A stretch of DNA of 15,183 nucleotides from Pseudomonadota bacterium (GTDB taxonomy: Bacteria; Pseudomonadota; Gammaproteobacteria; Burkholderiales; Burkholderiaceae): the NCBI GenBank assembly GCA_963205525.1, contig CAUJJP010000095.1, positions 1 through 15,183 on the forward strand. Reading direction: 5' to 3'. A model generated the notes under the pieces. The model did not search any database and had not been told where the DNA came from. It saw only the letters and a program-made list of their open reading frames with translations. Made by a program: the position numbers and the translations under genes. Positions 1 to 6,808 of this stretch are shown here, piece after piece; position 1 is the first letter of the stretch, and each line of letters begins with the position of its first letter.

Positions 1-335
1 CCGGGGCGCTCAGATCCCGCAGGATCGTTCACATCTCAATGATGCAGGCTGCAACGGTCGAATTCGCCCGCGCAACCTTCGGACTTACCCGCAGCATCCG
101 CCCATCTTGTGCGGCAGATCAAACCGACAGGCGGTGCTGGCGCGCGCGACCGACTCGTGGTGGTGGCAACGCATGGCCGCCGGCCACGGATGACGCCGCT
201 GGCGACGGCACCGCACGCAGGGCAGCTTGCCGCTGGGTGGGCGGCAGCGGCTATCGTAAGCCCCGATGGGCGCTGCCGCCCCGCCCCCTAGACTGCATGC
301 GACGCGCGGTGCGACCTCCGCCCGCCCGCTGCCGC
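1..335. other. Leader region upstream of the AraC gene, no convincing gene
   Basis: No gene is supported here. The araC frame stays open back to base 39, but its translation before the ATG at 336 is Arg/Pro/Ala-rich, has no ribosome binding site and lies outside the part that resembles AraC regulators. The stretch has slightly lower GC at its left end (about 30-120). The clearest structure is the inverted repeat at 239-281. A very weak sigma-70-like pair (TTGCCG 227-232, TATCGT 252-257) has a 19-base spacer, too long to trust. The region probably holds the regulator's promoter and 5' leader. Confidence 0.5.
239..281. promoter_or_regulatory. Long inverted repeat upstream of the AraC gene
   Basis: A perfect 11-base inverted repeat (239-249 and 271-281) encloses an inner 4-base repeat (ATCG 253-256, CGAT 264-267) around a 7-base loop. 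Between the two stems, one mismatch, one C-G pair and one G-T wobble allow a nearly continuous stem. No T-run follows on either strand, so it is not a simple terminator. It ends 54 bases before the preferred araC start, where it could be an operator dyad or an mRNA leader hairpin. An alternative 7-bp stem (229-235 with 245-251) uses the same left-arm bases, so the two folds would exclude each other. Confidence 0.45.
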
Positions 336-1319
336 ATGGACCGAACCCACTACAGCACGCTCACCGAGAGCGCCTCCGACCGCACGCAGGGCTGGGAGCG
401 CATCAACCACAGCTATTTCGGCAACCTGGGCGTGCAGTGCCTGGACCCCGGCACGCTGGACGCCGAGTTCTCGGCCTATGACGTCGGCCCGCTGCGCATG
501 TTCCGCATCGACGCGCCGGCGCACCGCGTCTGGCGCGGCACCGAGCACCGCGACCTGCCCAGCGACGATTACTACAAGCTGGTGATGCAGCTCGCCGGGC
601 GGGCGCAGATCCACCAGGGTGATCGCATCTTCGACCTGCGTCCCGGCGACTGGAGTCTGTACGACCCGCGCGTGCCCTACTCGATCACCAATTTCGAGCG
701 CGGCGAACTGCTGGTGGCGCTGCTGCCGCGCACCAAGTTCAAGGGTTTCAAGGTGCCCAACCTGCACACCTGCGAAGCGCAGACGAGCGCCTTGCAGGGC
801 TTGTCGGCGGTATTCGGCTCCTTCCTGCGTTCGCTTGCCGAGCAGCTGCCCATGCTGCCAGACGCGGTGGGGCCGGCAGTCAGCGAGACCGCGTTCGGCC
901 TCCTCGCCTCCACCCTCAGCGCCGGCCAGGACGCGGGCGCCGAGCACTGCACGCTGCCGGCGGTGATGAAGCTGCGCGTGCGCCAGCACGTGCAGTCGCA
1001 CCTGGGCGAGCCGGACCTGACGATAGACCGCATCGCGCAGGAACTGCGCTGCTCCAAGCGCTACCTGCACCGCATCTTCGAGGACGAACCCTGCTCGCTG
1101 GACCGCTACATCTGGCAGGCGCGGCTGGAACGCTGCCGCGCCGCGCTGGCGGCGCCGCAGGCGGCGGCGCGCTCGATCTCGGAGATCGCGTTCGCCTGGG
1201 GTTTCAACAGCGGCGCCCACTTCTGCCGCCTGTTCAAGAGCCACTACGGCAGCTCGCCGGGCGAGTTCCGGCGCCAGGCGCTGGGCGGAGCCGCCCTGCC
1301 CGCGACCGGGGAGCACTGA
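336..1319 (+). CDS. AraC-family transcriptional regulator (FeaR-like architecture)
   Basis: Predicted cytoplasmic DNA-binding activator of 327 aa. Residues about 20-195 match the AraC-binding-like (cupin-type) sensor domain, with a beta-rich stretch around 78-132 including QLAGRAQIHQGD, RPGDWSLYDP and ALLPRTKF. That pattern is shared with FeaR, the regulator of phenylacetaldehyde dehydrogenase and amine oxidase in enterobacteria. Residues about 215-315 form the double helix-turn-helix of AraC proteins: IDRIAQELRCSKRYLHRIF, then ISEIAFAWGFNSGAHFCRLFK and the SPGEFRR ending. I chose the ATG at 336 because the family similarity begins just after it; the ATG at 297 is possible, and neither has a clear ribosome binding site. 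The gene converges on the SDR at 1351 with 31 bases between stop codons. It is the only obvious candidate regulator of the catabolic operon. The effector is unknown. Confidence 0.88.
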   Translation: MDRTHYSTLTESASDRTQGWERINHSYFGNLGVQCLDPGTLDAEFSAYDVGPLRMFRIDAPAHRVWRGTEHRDLPSDDYYKLVMQLAGRAQIHQGDRIFDLRPGDWSLYDPRVPYSITNFERGELLVALLPRTKFKGFKVPNLHTCEAQTSALQGLSAVFGSFLRSLAEQLPMLPDAVGPAVSETAFGLLASTLSAGQDAGAEHCTLPAVMKLRVRQHVQSHLGEPDLTIDRIAQELRCSKRYLHRIFEDEPCSLDRYIWQARLERCRAALAAPQAAARSISEIAFAWGFNSGAHFCRLFKSHYGSSPGEFRRQALGGAALPATGEH

Positions 1320-1333
1320 CGCAAGAGGGTCGC

Positions 1334-1351
1334 GCCGCCGGCTGCGGCGGC
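1334..1351. terminator. Weak hairpin between convergent araC and SDR genes
   Basis: A 7-bp GC stem (GCCGCCG at 1334-1340 with CGGCGGC at 1345-1351) and 4-base loop lie between the two convergent stop codons, just touching the SDR stop codon. There is no T-run on either side. It may mark 3' ends or be chance in GC-rich DNA. Confidence 0.25.
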
Positions 1352-2124
1352 TACAGCCCGTGCTGCGCGCACTGCAGGTGCGCGAACATGCCACCGTCCA
1401 CCGGCACGTTGGCGCCGCGCACCCAGGCCGCGCCGTCCGACAGCAGGAAGGCGATCACGGGCGCGATGTCGGCCGGTGTGCCGGTGCGGTCCATGATGCG
1501 CATGTCCTCCTCCGCGCGGGCGCCCAGGGTGGCCAGGAAGTCGGGCAGGATGGGGGTGGCCACCGGCCCCGGGCTGAGCGCGTTCATTCGGATGCCGCGG
1601 GCGCGCCAGGTCCAGCGACTGCGCATCGTCCACACGATCAGCGCTTCCTTGCTGAAGAAGTAGCTGCGCGCGCCGTGGATCTCGTGCGCCTGGCAGAACG
1701 CCGGCACGGCGTCGAAGTCCAGCGTCGCGCTGGCGGCGATGGCCGGCTTGGACAGCGCCCAATCCAGCCCCGCCAGCGAGGCCAGGTTGACGATGGAGGC
1801 ACCGTCGGCGAGCTTGGGCACGAGCTGCGTCGTCAGGTACTTCAGGCCGACCAGGTTGACGCGCAGCACCTCCTCGGGGGCACGCGTGGGCGGCAGCCCG
1901 GCGCTGTTGACGAGGCCGTGCGCGCCCGCGGGCAGGGTCTGGACGAGGCGGTCTATGGACGCTCGCTCGCCGAGATCGGCCGCCACGAAGCGGTCGCAGT
2001 CCGCTGCCGGACCGCGGATGTCGACGCCGATCACGGACGCGCCCTGCGCGCGCAGCAGCGCGGCGCTGGCGGCGCCGATGCCGGAGGCCGCTCCGGTGAC
2101 GATGAAGGTCTTGCCAGCGAACAT
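1351..2124 (-). CDS. Short-chain dehydrogenase, 3-alpha-hydroxysteroid / coniferyl-alcohol dehydrogenase type
   Basis: Predicted cytoplasmic NAD(P)-dependent oxidoreductase of 257 aa with a Rossmann fold. Visible motifs are TGAASGIG (10-17), Asp35 at the end of beta-2 (favouring NAD), NSAG (73-76), catalytic Ser116 and the YFFSK pair Tyr155/Lys159. About 38 residues separate Ser from Tyr, against roughly 13 in typical SDRs. This long loop, together with the C-terminal VDGG, is characteristic of bacterial 3-alpha-HSD/carbonyl reductase and coniferyl-alcohol dehydrogenase relatives. The ATG at 2124 is preceded by GGAGGTG (2131-2137) at 6 bases; an upstream extension in the same frame is rejected. 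It is the last gene of the minus-strand block, but a terminator-like hairpin lies just upstream, so it may be expressed at a different level. It probably oxidises a hydroxyl group on the imported compound or an intermediate; the substrate is unknown. Confidence 0.9.
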   Translation of the reverse strand: MFAGKTFIVTGAASGIGAASAALLRAQGASVIGVDIRGPAADCDRFVAADLGERASIDRLVQTLPAGAHGLVNSAGLPPTRAPEEVLRVNLVGLKYLTTQLVPKLADGASIVNLASLAGLDWALSKPAIAASATLDFDAVPAFCQAHEIHGARSYFFSKEALIVWTMRSRWTWRARGIRMNALSPGPVATPILPDFLATLGARAEEDMRIMDRTGTPADIAPVIAFLLSDGAAWVRGANVPVDGGMFAHLQCAQHGL

Positions 2125-2130
2125 CTCACG

Positions 2131-2137
2131 CACCTCC
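2131..2137 (-). promoter_or_regulatory. Ribosome binding site of the SDR at 2124
   Basis: On the minus strand this reads GGAGGTG, 6 bases before the ATG at 2124. It is the best Shine-Dalgarno match in the local frame and decides the start against the longer in-frame extension. Confidence 0.8.
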
Positions 2138-2148
2138 GCATGCGAGCC

Positions 2149-2187
2149 GAAAGCAGAAGAAAAAGCGGCGCTGCCAGGCAGCGCCGC
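2149..2187 (-). terminator. Intrinsic terminator-like hairpin between the binding protein and the SDR
   Basis: Read on the minus strand, an 11-base GC-rich inverted repeat (2177-2187 and 2165-2175) is separated by a single base, so about 9-10 bp can pair. It is followed at once by a T-rich tract (TTTTTCTTCTGCTTT, 2164 down to 2150). This is the classic rho-independent layout. It begins 22 bases after the binding-protein stop codon. Only about 25 bases remain from the end of the T-tract to the SDR start, so the SDR depends on read-through or on a promoter inside the upstream gene. The hairpin may instead serve to stabilise the upstream mRNA. Confidence 0.75.
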
Positions 2188-2209
2188 AGCCCTCAGGCGC
2201 GGGTCGGGA

Positions 2210-3421
2210 TCACTTGCGCTGGTCCCAGGCCGGTGCCGGCTTGTACACATAGCCGCCGGCCTGCGGCGGATAGACCAGCATGTGGCGACCCTTCCACCAC
2301 TGGTTGGCGGTGCTGGTGGTGAGCGCCAGGCCACCGGCGTCGAACTTGACGTCGCCCTGCACCGTGCCCTTGAACTCCTGGCCGGCGATCGCCGCGCGCA
2401 CCGTCTTCGGGTCCAGCGAGCCGCTGTTCTCGATCGCCTTCAGCAGGATCTGCGCGTTGGCGTAGAACATGCCGATGCTGGTGTTGGACTTGTTGGTCTG
2501 CTTGGTGTAGCGCTCGCCGAGGTCCTTCGCGCCCGGGTAGGGGTAGTCCATGGACCAGAAGCCGTCCGCCAGCACGTAGTCCGAGTCGTCGCCCAGCGCC
2601 TCGCGGAACTCGTAGGGCCAGGTGCCCTTCCAGCCGTGCATGTAGGGCACGCTGAACTTCTGCTCCTTCATCTGGCGCACCAGGGTGATGGAGTCGATCG
2701 GGTTGCCGAACAGCAGCACCGCGTCGGCGCCGCGCGCCTTCATCTTCAGGATGTAGGCCGAGTAGTCCTTGGACCCCATGGCCCAGGGCTCGTCGAGCAC
2801 GAACTCGACCTTGTACTTCTTGGCCAGCTCCTTGAAGACACCGGCAAAGCCCTGGCCGTCGGGCGAGTCCTCCATCACCAGCGCCGGCTTCTTGGGCCGC
2901 TGCGCCTCGGGCAGCGACTGCCAGATCTTGAACGGCACCTCGGCGGCGCCGCCGGCGTCGAAGAAGAACAGGGCCGAGTACTTGAACTTCTTGGGCACCC
3001 ACATGTGCGGCCAGATCGCCGTCATCATGTAGAGCTTCTTGTACTTCTCCGCCGCCTGCGCGCCGGCCATGTTGAGGTCGCCGCCGTGGGTGGACAGCAG
3101 CAGCTCGGCCTTCTCGATCTTGATCAGGCGCTCCATGGCGTCGGTCACCTTGGCCGGGTCGCTCTGGTCGTCGGCCACCACCAGACGCACCGGCAGCTTC
3201 TTGCCGGCGGCCTTGATGAAGATGCCGCCCTTGGCGTTGACGTCCGCCACCGCCTGCTCGTAGGACCACTTCTGGTCCAGACCGTCGGGTGCCAGCTGGC
3301 CGGTGAGCGAGATCGGGGCCCCGATCAGGACCTCGGTCGGCGCTGCGGCGAGGGCCGCCGCCGGCAACAGCGCGGTGGCGGCCGCAGCGGCCATCGCATT
3401 CAACAACGCACGCTTTCTCAT
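2210..3421 (-). CDS. Periplasmic substrate-binding protein of a Liv/HAAT-type ABC transporter
   Basis: A 403-aa exported receptor that captures substrate in the periplasm and delivers it to the LivH/LivM-like permeases encoded just upstream. The N-terminus is a signal peptide: MRKR, a hydrophobic Ala/Leu run, and a likely cut after ALA near residue 25. The mature part opens with EVLIGAPISLTGQLAPDG, typical of the type I periplasmic binding fold (Peripla_BP_6, LivK-like), and the fold runs to about residue 385. The ATG at 3421 follows an AAAGGAGA ribosome binding site. LivM ends only 27 bases upstream. Binding proteins of this family accept amino acids, urea, amides, aromatic acids and other small organics, so the family does not fix the ligand. 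The link to alcohol and aldehyde oxidation genes favours a carbon source over an ordinary branched-chain amino acid. Confidence 0.92.
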   Translation of the reverse strand: MRKRALLNAMAAAAATALLPAAALAAAPTEVLIGAPISLTGQLAPDGLDQKWSYEQAVADVNAKGGIFIKAAGKKLPVRLVVADDQSDPAKVTDAMERLIKIEKAELLLSTHGGDLNMAGAQAAEKYKKLYMMTAIWPHMWVPKKFKYSALFFFDAGGAAEVPFKIWQSLPEAQRPKKPALVMEDSPDGQGFAGVFKELAKKYKVEFVLDEPWAMGSKDYSAYILKMKARGADAVLLFGNPIDSITLVRQMKEQKFSVPYMHGWKGTWPYEFREALGDDSDYVLADGFWSMDYPYPGAKDLGERYTKQTNKSNTSIGMFYANAQILLKAIENSGSLDPKTVRAAIAGQEFKGTVQGDVKFDAGGLALTTSTANQWWKGRHMLVYPPQAGGYVYKPAPAWDQRK

Positions 3422-3448
3422 CCCCGTCTCCTTTGCATGTGGCTCTTT

Positions 3449-4432
3449 CTAACCGGCGGTCTTGCCGCCCCCGAGATCGGGTCGGCGCTTGCGCCCGCCC
3501 CGCTTCACACCGAGTCGCAGAATGCCCTCGGGCATGAACAGCATGACCGCGATGATGAGTCCGCCCGAGATGATGGGGTGGGCGCCGGGCAGCCAGATGT
3601 TGGCCGCCGAGAACACGCCCGTCATCAGGAAGGCGCCGATCACCGGGCCGAGCACGGTGCCGCTGCCGCCCATCACGCACATCAGGATCGGGTACAGGGT
3701 CCAGCTCAGGTTGAGGAAGCCGCCCGGGCTGACCGAGAACACGTAGAAGGCGTACAGGCTGCCCGCGACACCGGCCAGGAAGGCGCCGCCGGCAAAGGCC
3801 AGCAGCTTGTAGCGCAGCACGTTGACGCCGCTGGCGGCGGCGGCCACCGGGTCCTCGCGCACCGCCAGCAGCGCCAGGCCGGTGCGCGATCGCATCAGCA
3901 GCGCCACCCCCGCGGTGGCCGCCACCGCCAGCGCCAGCCCCACCAGGTAGTGCGGCACCAGGGTCTCGTAGGGCTCGGTGGACATTGCCACCCCGGCCGC
4001 GCCGCCGGTGGCCGCACCGCCCTTCACGAGCATGATGCGAACGATCTCGCCGAAGCCCAGGGTGCCGAGGGCGAAATAGTCGCCCGCGAGCTTGGACAGC
4101 AGCGGAAAGCCGATCGCCAGCGCCAGCAGCGCCGCCACCAGGCCGCTGGCGAGGAACAGCAGCGGGTTGAAGTAGAAGCCGCTGTCGCCCATCACCACGG
4201 TGGCGACGAGCGCCGTCGTGTAGCCGCCGATGCCGAAGAAGGCATGCTGGGCGAGGCTGATCTGCCCGGTGTAGCCGGCCACCAGGTTCCAGCTCTGCGC
4301 GAGCACGATGTGCACGAAGACGAGGAAGAGGTAGAAGAACAGGTAGTGGTCGACCGCGCCCGGGAGCAGCGGGGCGAACGCGAGCAGCGCCGCCGCGCCG
4401 GCGGCAATCCTGTAGCCAAGAGCACCGGCCAT
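3449..4432 (-). CDS. livM: ABC transporter permease, LivM family
   Basis: A 327-aa inner-membrane permease subunit of the Liv/HAAT transporter. It is strongly hydrophobic, with about eight to ten predicted membrane segments. Family landmarks are SWNLVAGYTGQISLAQHAFFG near residues 48-68 and, in the C-terminal half, LAVREDPVAAAASGVNV (the cytoplasmic coupling loop) followed by AFAGGAFLAGVAGSLYA. The C-terminus is a basic, glycine-rich tail (RGGRKRRPDLGGGK). The ATG at 4432 lies 4 bases after the LivH stop, and an AAAAAGG ribosome binding site overlaps the end of livH. It forms the membrane channel with LivH and is powered by LivG and LivF. The symbol marks the family only; transport of leucine, isoleucine or valine is not shown. 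Confidence 0.93.
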   Translation of the reverse strand: MAGALGYRIAAGAAALLAFAPLLPGAVDHYLFFYLFLVFVHIVLAQSWNLVAGYTGQISLAQHAFFGIGGYTTALVATVVMGDSGFYFNPLLFLASGLVAALLALAIGFPLLSKLAGDYFALGTLGFGEIVRIMLVKGGAATGGAAGVAMSTEPYETLVPHYLVGLALAVAATAGVALLMRSRTGLALLAVREDPVAAAASGVNVLRYKLLAFAGGAFLAGVAGSLYAFYVFSVSPGGFLNLSWTLYPILMCVMGGSGTVLGPVIGAFLMTGVFSAANIWLPGAHPIISGGLIIAVMLFMPEGILRLGVKRGGRKRRPDLGGGKTAG

Positions 4433-4436
4433 CGCT

Positions 4437-5333
4437 TCAGACCTTTTTCATCGAACGCACGAACAAGCCCTGCGGCCTGAACATCAGCACGAGCAGGAAC
4501 ACCGCGTAGCCCACGGCATCGCCCCAGCCGGGCAGGAAGTAGGAGGAGCAGCTCTCTATCACCCCGAGCAGGATGCCGCCCGCGAGCGCACCGCCGACGT
4601 TGCCCAGGCCGCCGAGCGCGAGCGCGATCAGCGCCTTCAGGCTCAGCATGAAGCCGAGGTAGGGGTCTATGGTGTAGGTGGCGGCCAGGGTGCTGCCGGC
4701 GATGCCGGCGAGCACGATGCCGACCGCGAACGCGGCCATGTTGACGCGGTGCGGCGAGATGCCCACCAAGGTGGCGGCCACCATGTCCTCCGACACCGCG
4801 CGCACCGCCTTGCCGATCAGGGTGCGGCGCAGGAACAGGGTGACGGCGAAGGTGGCGGCGATCGCGACCGCGAATCCCAGCGTGCGCGTGAACGACAGCC
4901 GCACCCCCAGCAGCTCGAAGCTGCTGGCGGTGTAACTGGTGGTGATGGAGCGCGGGTCCGGCGTCCAGGCCAGCGACATCACGCTTTCCAGCATGAAGGT
5001 CAGGCCGACCGCGATCAGCAGCGTGGTGTTGCGGTCGGTGAGCGCGGCGGCGCGCCGGAACAGCAGCTGGTACAGGCCGGCGCCGACCAGCAGCGAAACC
5101 GGCATCAGCAACACCAGGGTCAGAAAGGGGTCGATGCCGAGCAGGCGGAAGGCCCAGTACGCGGCGTAGCCGCCGAGCACGATCATCGACCCCTGGGCGA
5201 GGAAGATGATGCCCATGGTGCCGAAGATCAGGCTCAGCCCGATCGCGGCCACGCCGTACATGGCGCCGAACAGCACGCCGTTGACGAGCAGCTCGCCGAA
5301 GACGCTCCAGGTGGCGGGGTCGAGCAGGTTCAA
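4437..5333 (-). CDS. livH: ABC transporter permease, LivH family
   Basis: A 298-aa inner-membrane permease, partner of LivM. About eight hydrophobic segments are visible. The N-terminal pattern GAMYGVAAIGLSLIFGTMGI...GSMIVLGGY is typical of LivH, and the coupling-loop sequence AVSEDMVAATLVGI lies about 60% along the chain. The ending (DAVGYAVFLLVLMFRPQGLF) is the usual LivH C-terminus. The start is a TTG at 5333 that overlaps the LivF stop as TTGA; GGGAG at 5340-5344 lies 6 bases upstream. No ATG near the family's normal N-terminus fits better. Translation is probably coupled to livF. The substrate is unknown. Confidence 0.92.
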   Translation of the reverse strand: MNLLDPATWSVFGELLVNGVLFGAMYGVAAIGLSLIFGTMGIIFLAQGSMIVLGGYAAYWAFRLLGIDPFLTLVLLMPVSLLVGAGLYQLLFRRAAALTDRNTTLLIAVGLTFMLESVMSLAWTPDPRSITTSYTASSFELLGVRLSFTRTLGFAVAIAATFAVTLFLRRTLIGKAVRAVSEDMVAATLVGISPHRVNMAAFAVGIVLAGIAGSTLAATYTIDPYLGFMLSLKALIALALGGLGNVGGALAGGILLGVIESCSSYFLPGWGDAVGYAVFLLVLMFRPQGLFVRSMKKV

Positions 5334-6055
5334 CCGAGGCTCCCGATGTAGGCCTTGCGGATCTGCGGGTCGGCGAGCAGTTCGGGCCCGCTTCCCTGCA
5401 TCACCAGGTGGCCGGTTTGCAGCACGAAAGCGCGGTCGGCGATCGCCAGCGCGCGCTGGATGTTCTGCTCCACGAGCAGCACGGTGACGCCGCTGGCGTG
5501 CAGGCGGCGGATCAGGCGGAACACCTCGTCGACCACCTGCGGGCCCAGGCCCATGGACGGCTCGTCGAGGATGAGCAGCGATGGGCAGGCCATGAGCGCG
5601 CGCCCGATCGCCAGCATCTGCTGCTCGCCGCCGCTCATCAGCCCGGCGAGCTGCTGGGTGCGCTCGCGCAGGCGCGGGAAGAGATCGAGCACGCGCTCCA
5701 GCGACTCGGCGCTGCGCGCACGCACCTGCGCCGGGTAGGCGCCGAGCTGCAGGTTCTCCAGCACCGTCATGCGCGCGAACAGGCCGCGGCCCTCGGGCAC
5801 GTGCGACAGGCCGGCGGCGACGATCGCCTGCGGCGCCATGCCGGCGATCGGCCGGCCGCGGAACAAGACCTCGCCCTTCCAGGGCCGCAGCAGGCCGGAG
5901 ACGGTCTTCAGCAGGGTCGACTTGCCGGCGCCGTTGGCGCCCACGAGGGCGACCACGGTGCCTTCATCGACCTTCAGCGACAGGTCCCACAGCGCCTGCG
6001 AGTCGCCGTAGCCGGCGTCCAGGCCGCGGACTTCAAGCAGCGGTGGGTTCGCCAA
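5330..6055 (-). CDS. livF: ABC transporter ATP-binding protein, LivF family
   Basis: A 241-aa cytoplasmic ATPase that drives the Liv-type importer with LivG. It has Walker A GANGAGKS (39-46), the ABC signature MSGGEQ (140-145), Walker B LLILDEP (160-166) and the switch-region pattern LLVEQN (193-198), in which Gln takes the usual His position as is normal for LivF. The length is typical. No ATG fits, since the first in-frame one is at residue 73, beyond Walker A. The likely start is TTG at 6055 with GAGG (6062-6065) 6 bases upstream, so livF overlaps the last 23 bases of livG. A longer reading with an ATG farther upstream would lie deep within livG in another frame and is not credible. Confidence 0.92.
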   Translation of the reverse strand: MANPPLLEVRGLDAGYGDSQALWDLSLKVDEGTVVALVGANGAGKSTLLKTVSGLLRPWKGEVLFRGRPIAGMAPQAIVAAGLSHVPEGRGLFARMTVLENLQLGAYPAQVRARSAESLERVLDLFPRLRERTQQLAGLMSGGEQQMLAIGRALMACPSLLILDEPSMGLGPQVVDEVFRLIRRLHASGVTVLLVEQNIQRALAIADRAFVLQTGHLVMQGSGPELLADPQIRKAYIGSLG

Positions 6056-6794
6056 GATAGGCCTCGATGACGTGACGGTCGGTGACGACCTGGGCGGGGA
6101 TGCCGTCGGCGATCTTCTCGCCGTGGTTGAGCACGACGACGCGGTCGCACACGGCCATGATGGCGTCGATCTTGTGCTCGACCCACAGCACGCTGATGCC
6201 ACGCTCGTCGCGGATGCGGCGGATGACCTCGACCATGGTCTCGATCTCGCCCGGGTTCAGGCCCGCCATCGGCTCGTCGAGCAGCAGCACCTGCGGGCCG
6301 GTGGCCAGCGCGCGCGCGATCTCCAGCATGCGCCGGTCCGACAGCGTCATGTGGGCGGCCTCGCGGTCGCGCTGGGCGGCCAGGCCGACCAGCGCCAGCG
6401 CCTCGTTGGCGAGCGCATCGCCCTTGCCGGCGCGGCTGCCGTAGACCGCGCCGACCAGCACGTTCTGCAGTGCCGACATGCGCTGGAAGGCGCGCACGAG
6501 CTGGAAGGTGCGCGCCACCCCGAGGTGGCAGACCTGGTCCGGCCGCAGGCCGACCAGGCTCGCGCCGCCCAGGCTGACGCTGCCGCTGTTCGGGCGGTAG
6601 ACCGAGGTGATGACGTTGAAGCAGGTCGACTTGCCGGCGCCGTTGGGTCCGATCAGGCCGACGACCTCGCGCCGGCCGACCTGGAAGCTCAGGTCGGTGA
6701 GCACGCGCAGGCCGCCGAAGGCGATGTGCACGCCCTGCAGGCGCAGCACCGCCTGGTCGGCGCCGCCGGGGCTGGGTGGGAGGGGATGGCTCAT
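6033..6794 (-). CDS. livG: ABC transporter ATP-binding protein, LivG family
   Basis: A 253-aa cytoplasmic ATPase, partner of LivF. It has Walker A GPNGAGKS (49-56), the LivG-typical stretch GVARTFQLVR (92-101), Walker B VLLLDEP (169-175), MAGLNPGE after it, and the H-loop VEHK (His207). The signature motif is divergent: LSDRR (151-155) where most ABC ATPases have LSGGQ and most LivG proteins have a YGQ-type version. The following LEIARALA is normal, so this looks like a sequence variant rather than damage. The ATG at 6794 lies 14 bases after the aldehyde dehydrogenase stop, with no visible Shine-Dalgarno sequence, suggesting coupling to the upstream gene. Its linkage to the aldehyde dehydrogenase ties transport to catabolism. 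Confidence 0.92.
   Translation of the reverse strand: MSHPLPPSPGGADQAVLRLQGVHIAFGGLRVLTDLSFQVGRREVVGLIGPNGAGKSTCFNVITSVYRPNSGSVSLGGASLVGLRPDQVCHLGVARTFQLVRAFQRMSALQNVLVGAVYGSRAGKGDALANEALALVGLAAQRDREAAHMTLSDRRMLEIARALATGPQVLLLDEPMAGLNPGEIETMVEVIRRIRDERGISVLWVEHKIDAIMAVCDRVVVLNHGEKIADGIPAQVVTDRHVIEAYLGEPTAA
6062..6065 (-). promoter_or_regulatory. Ribosome binding site deciding the TTG start of livF
   Basis: On the minus strand this reads GAGG, followed by a 6-base spacer and TTG at 6055. It sits inside the livG coding sequence and supports a non-ATG start for livF and translational coupling to livG. Confidence 0.55.
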
Positions 6795-6808
6795 GGGTGG
6801 TGTGGGAA

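Noticed and set aside
227..257. Sigma-70-like promoter (TTGCCG, 19 bases, TATCGT) before araC
   Set aside because: Each box matches only 4 of 6 consensus bases and the spacer is too long; kept only as a remark in the leader entry.
39..335. N-terminal extension of the AraC regulator to base 39
   Set aside because: The extra residues have no family similarity, no ribosome binding site supports an upstream start, and the region carries a strong inverted repeat better explained as leader or operator.
1739..4480. Open frame of over 900 codons on the + strand, antisense to the SDR, binding protein and livM
   Set aside because: Its translation is rich in His, Gln, Arg and Gly with no recognisable domain, as expected of antisense frames in very GC-rich DNA. 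The minus-strand genes opposite have clear family motifs.
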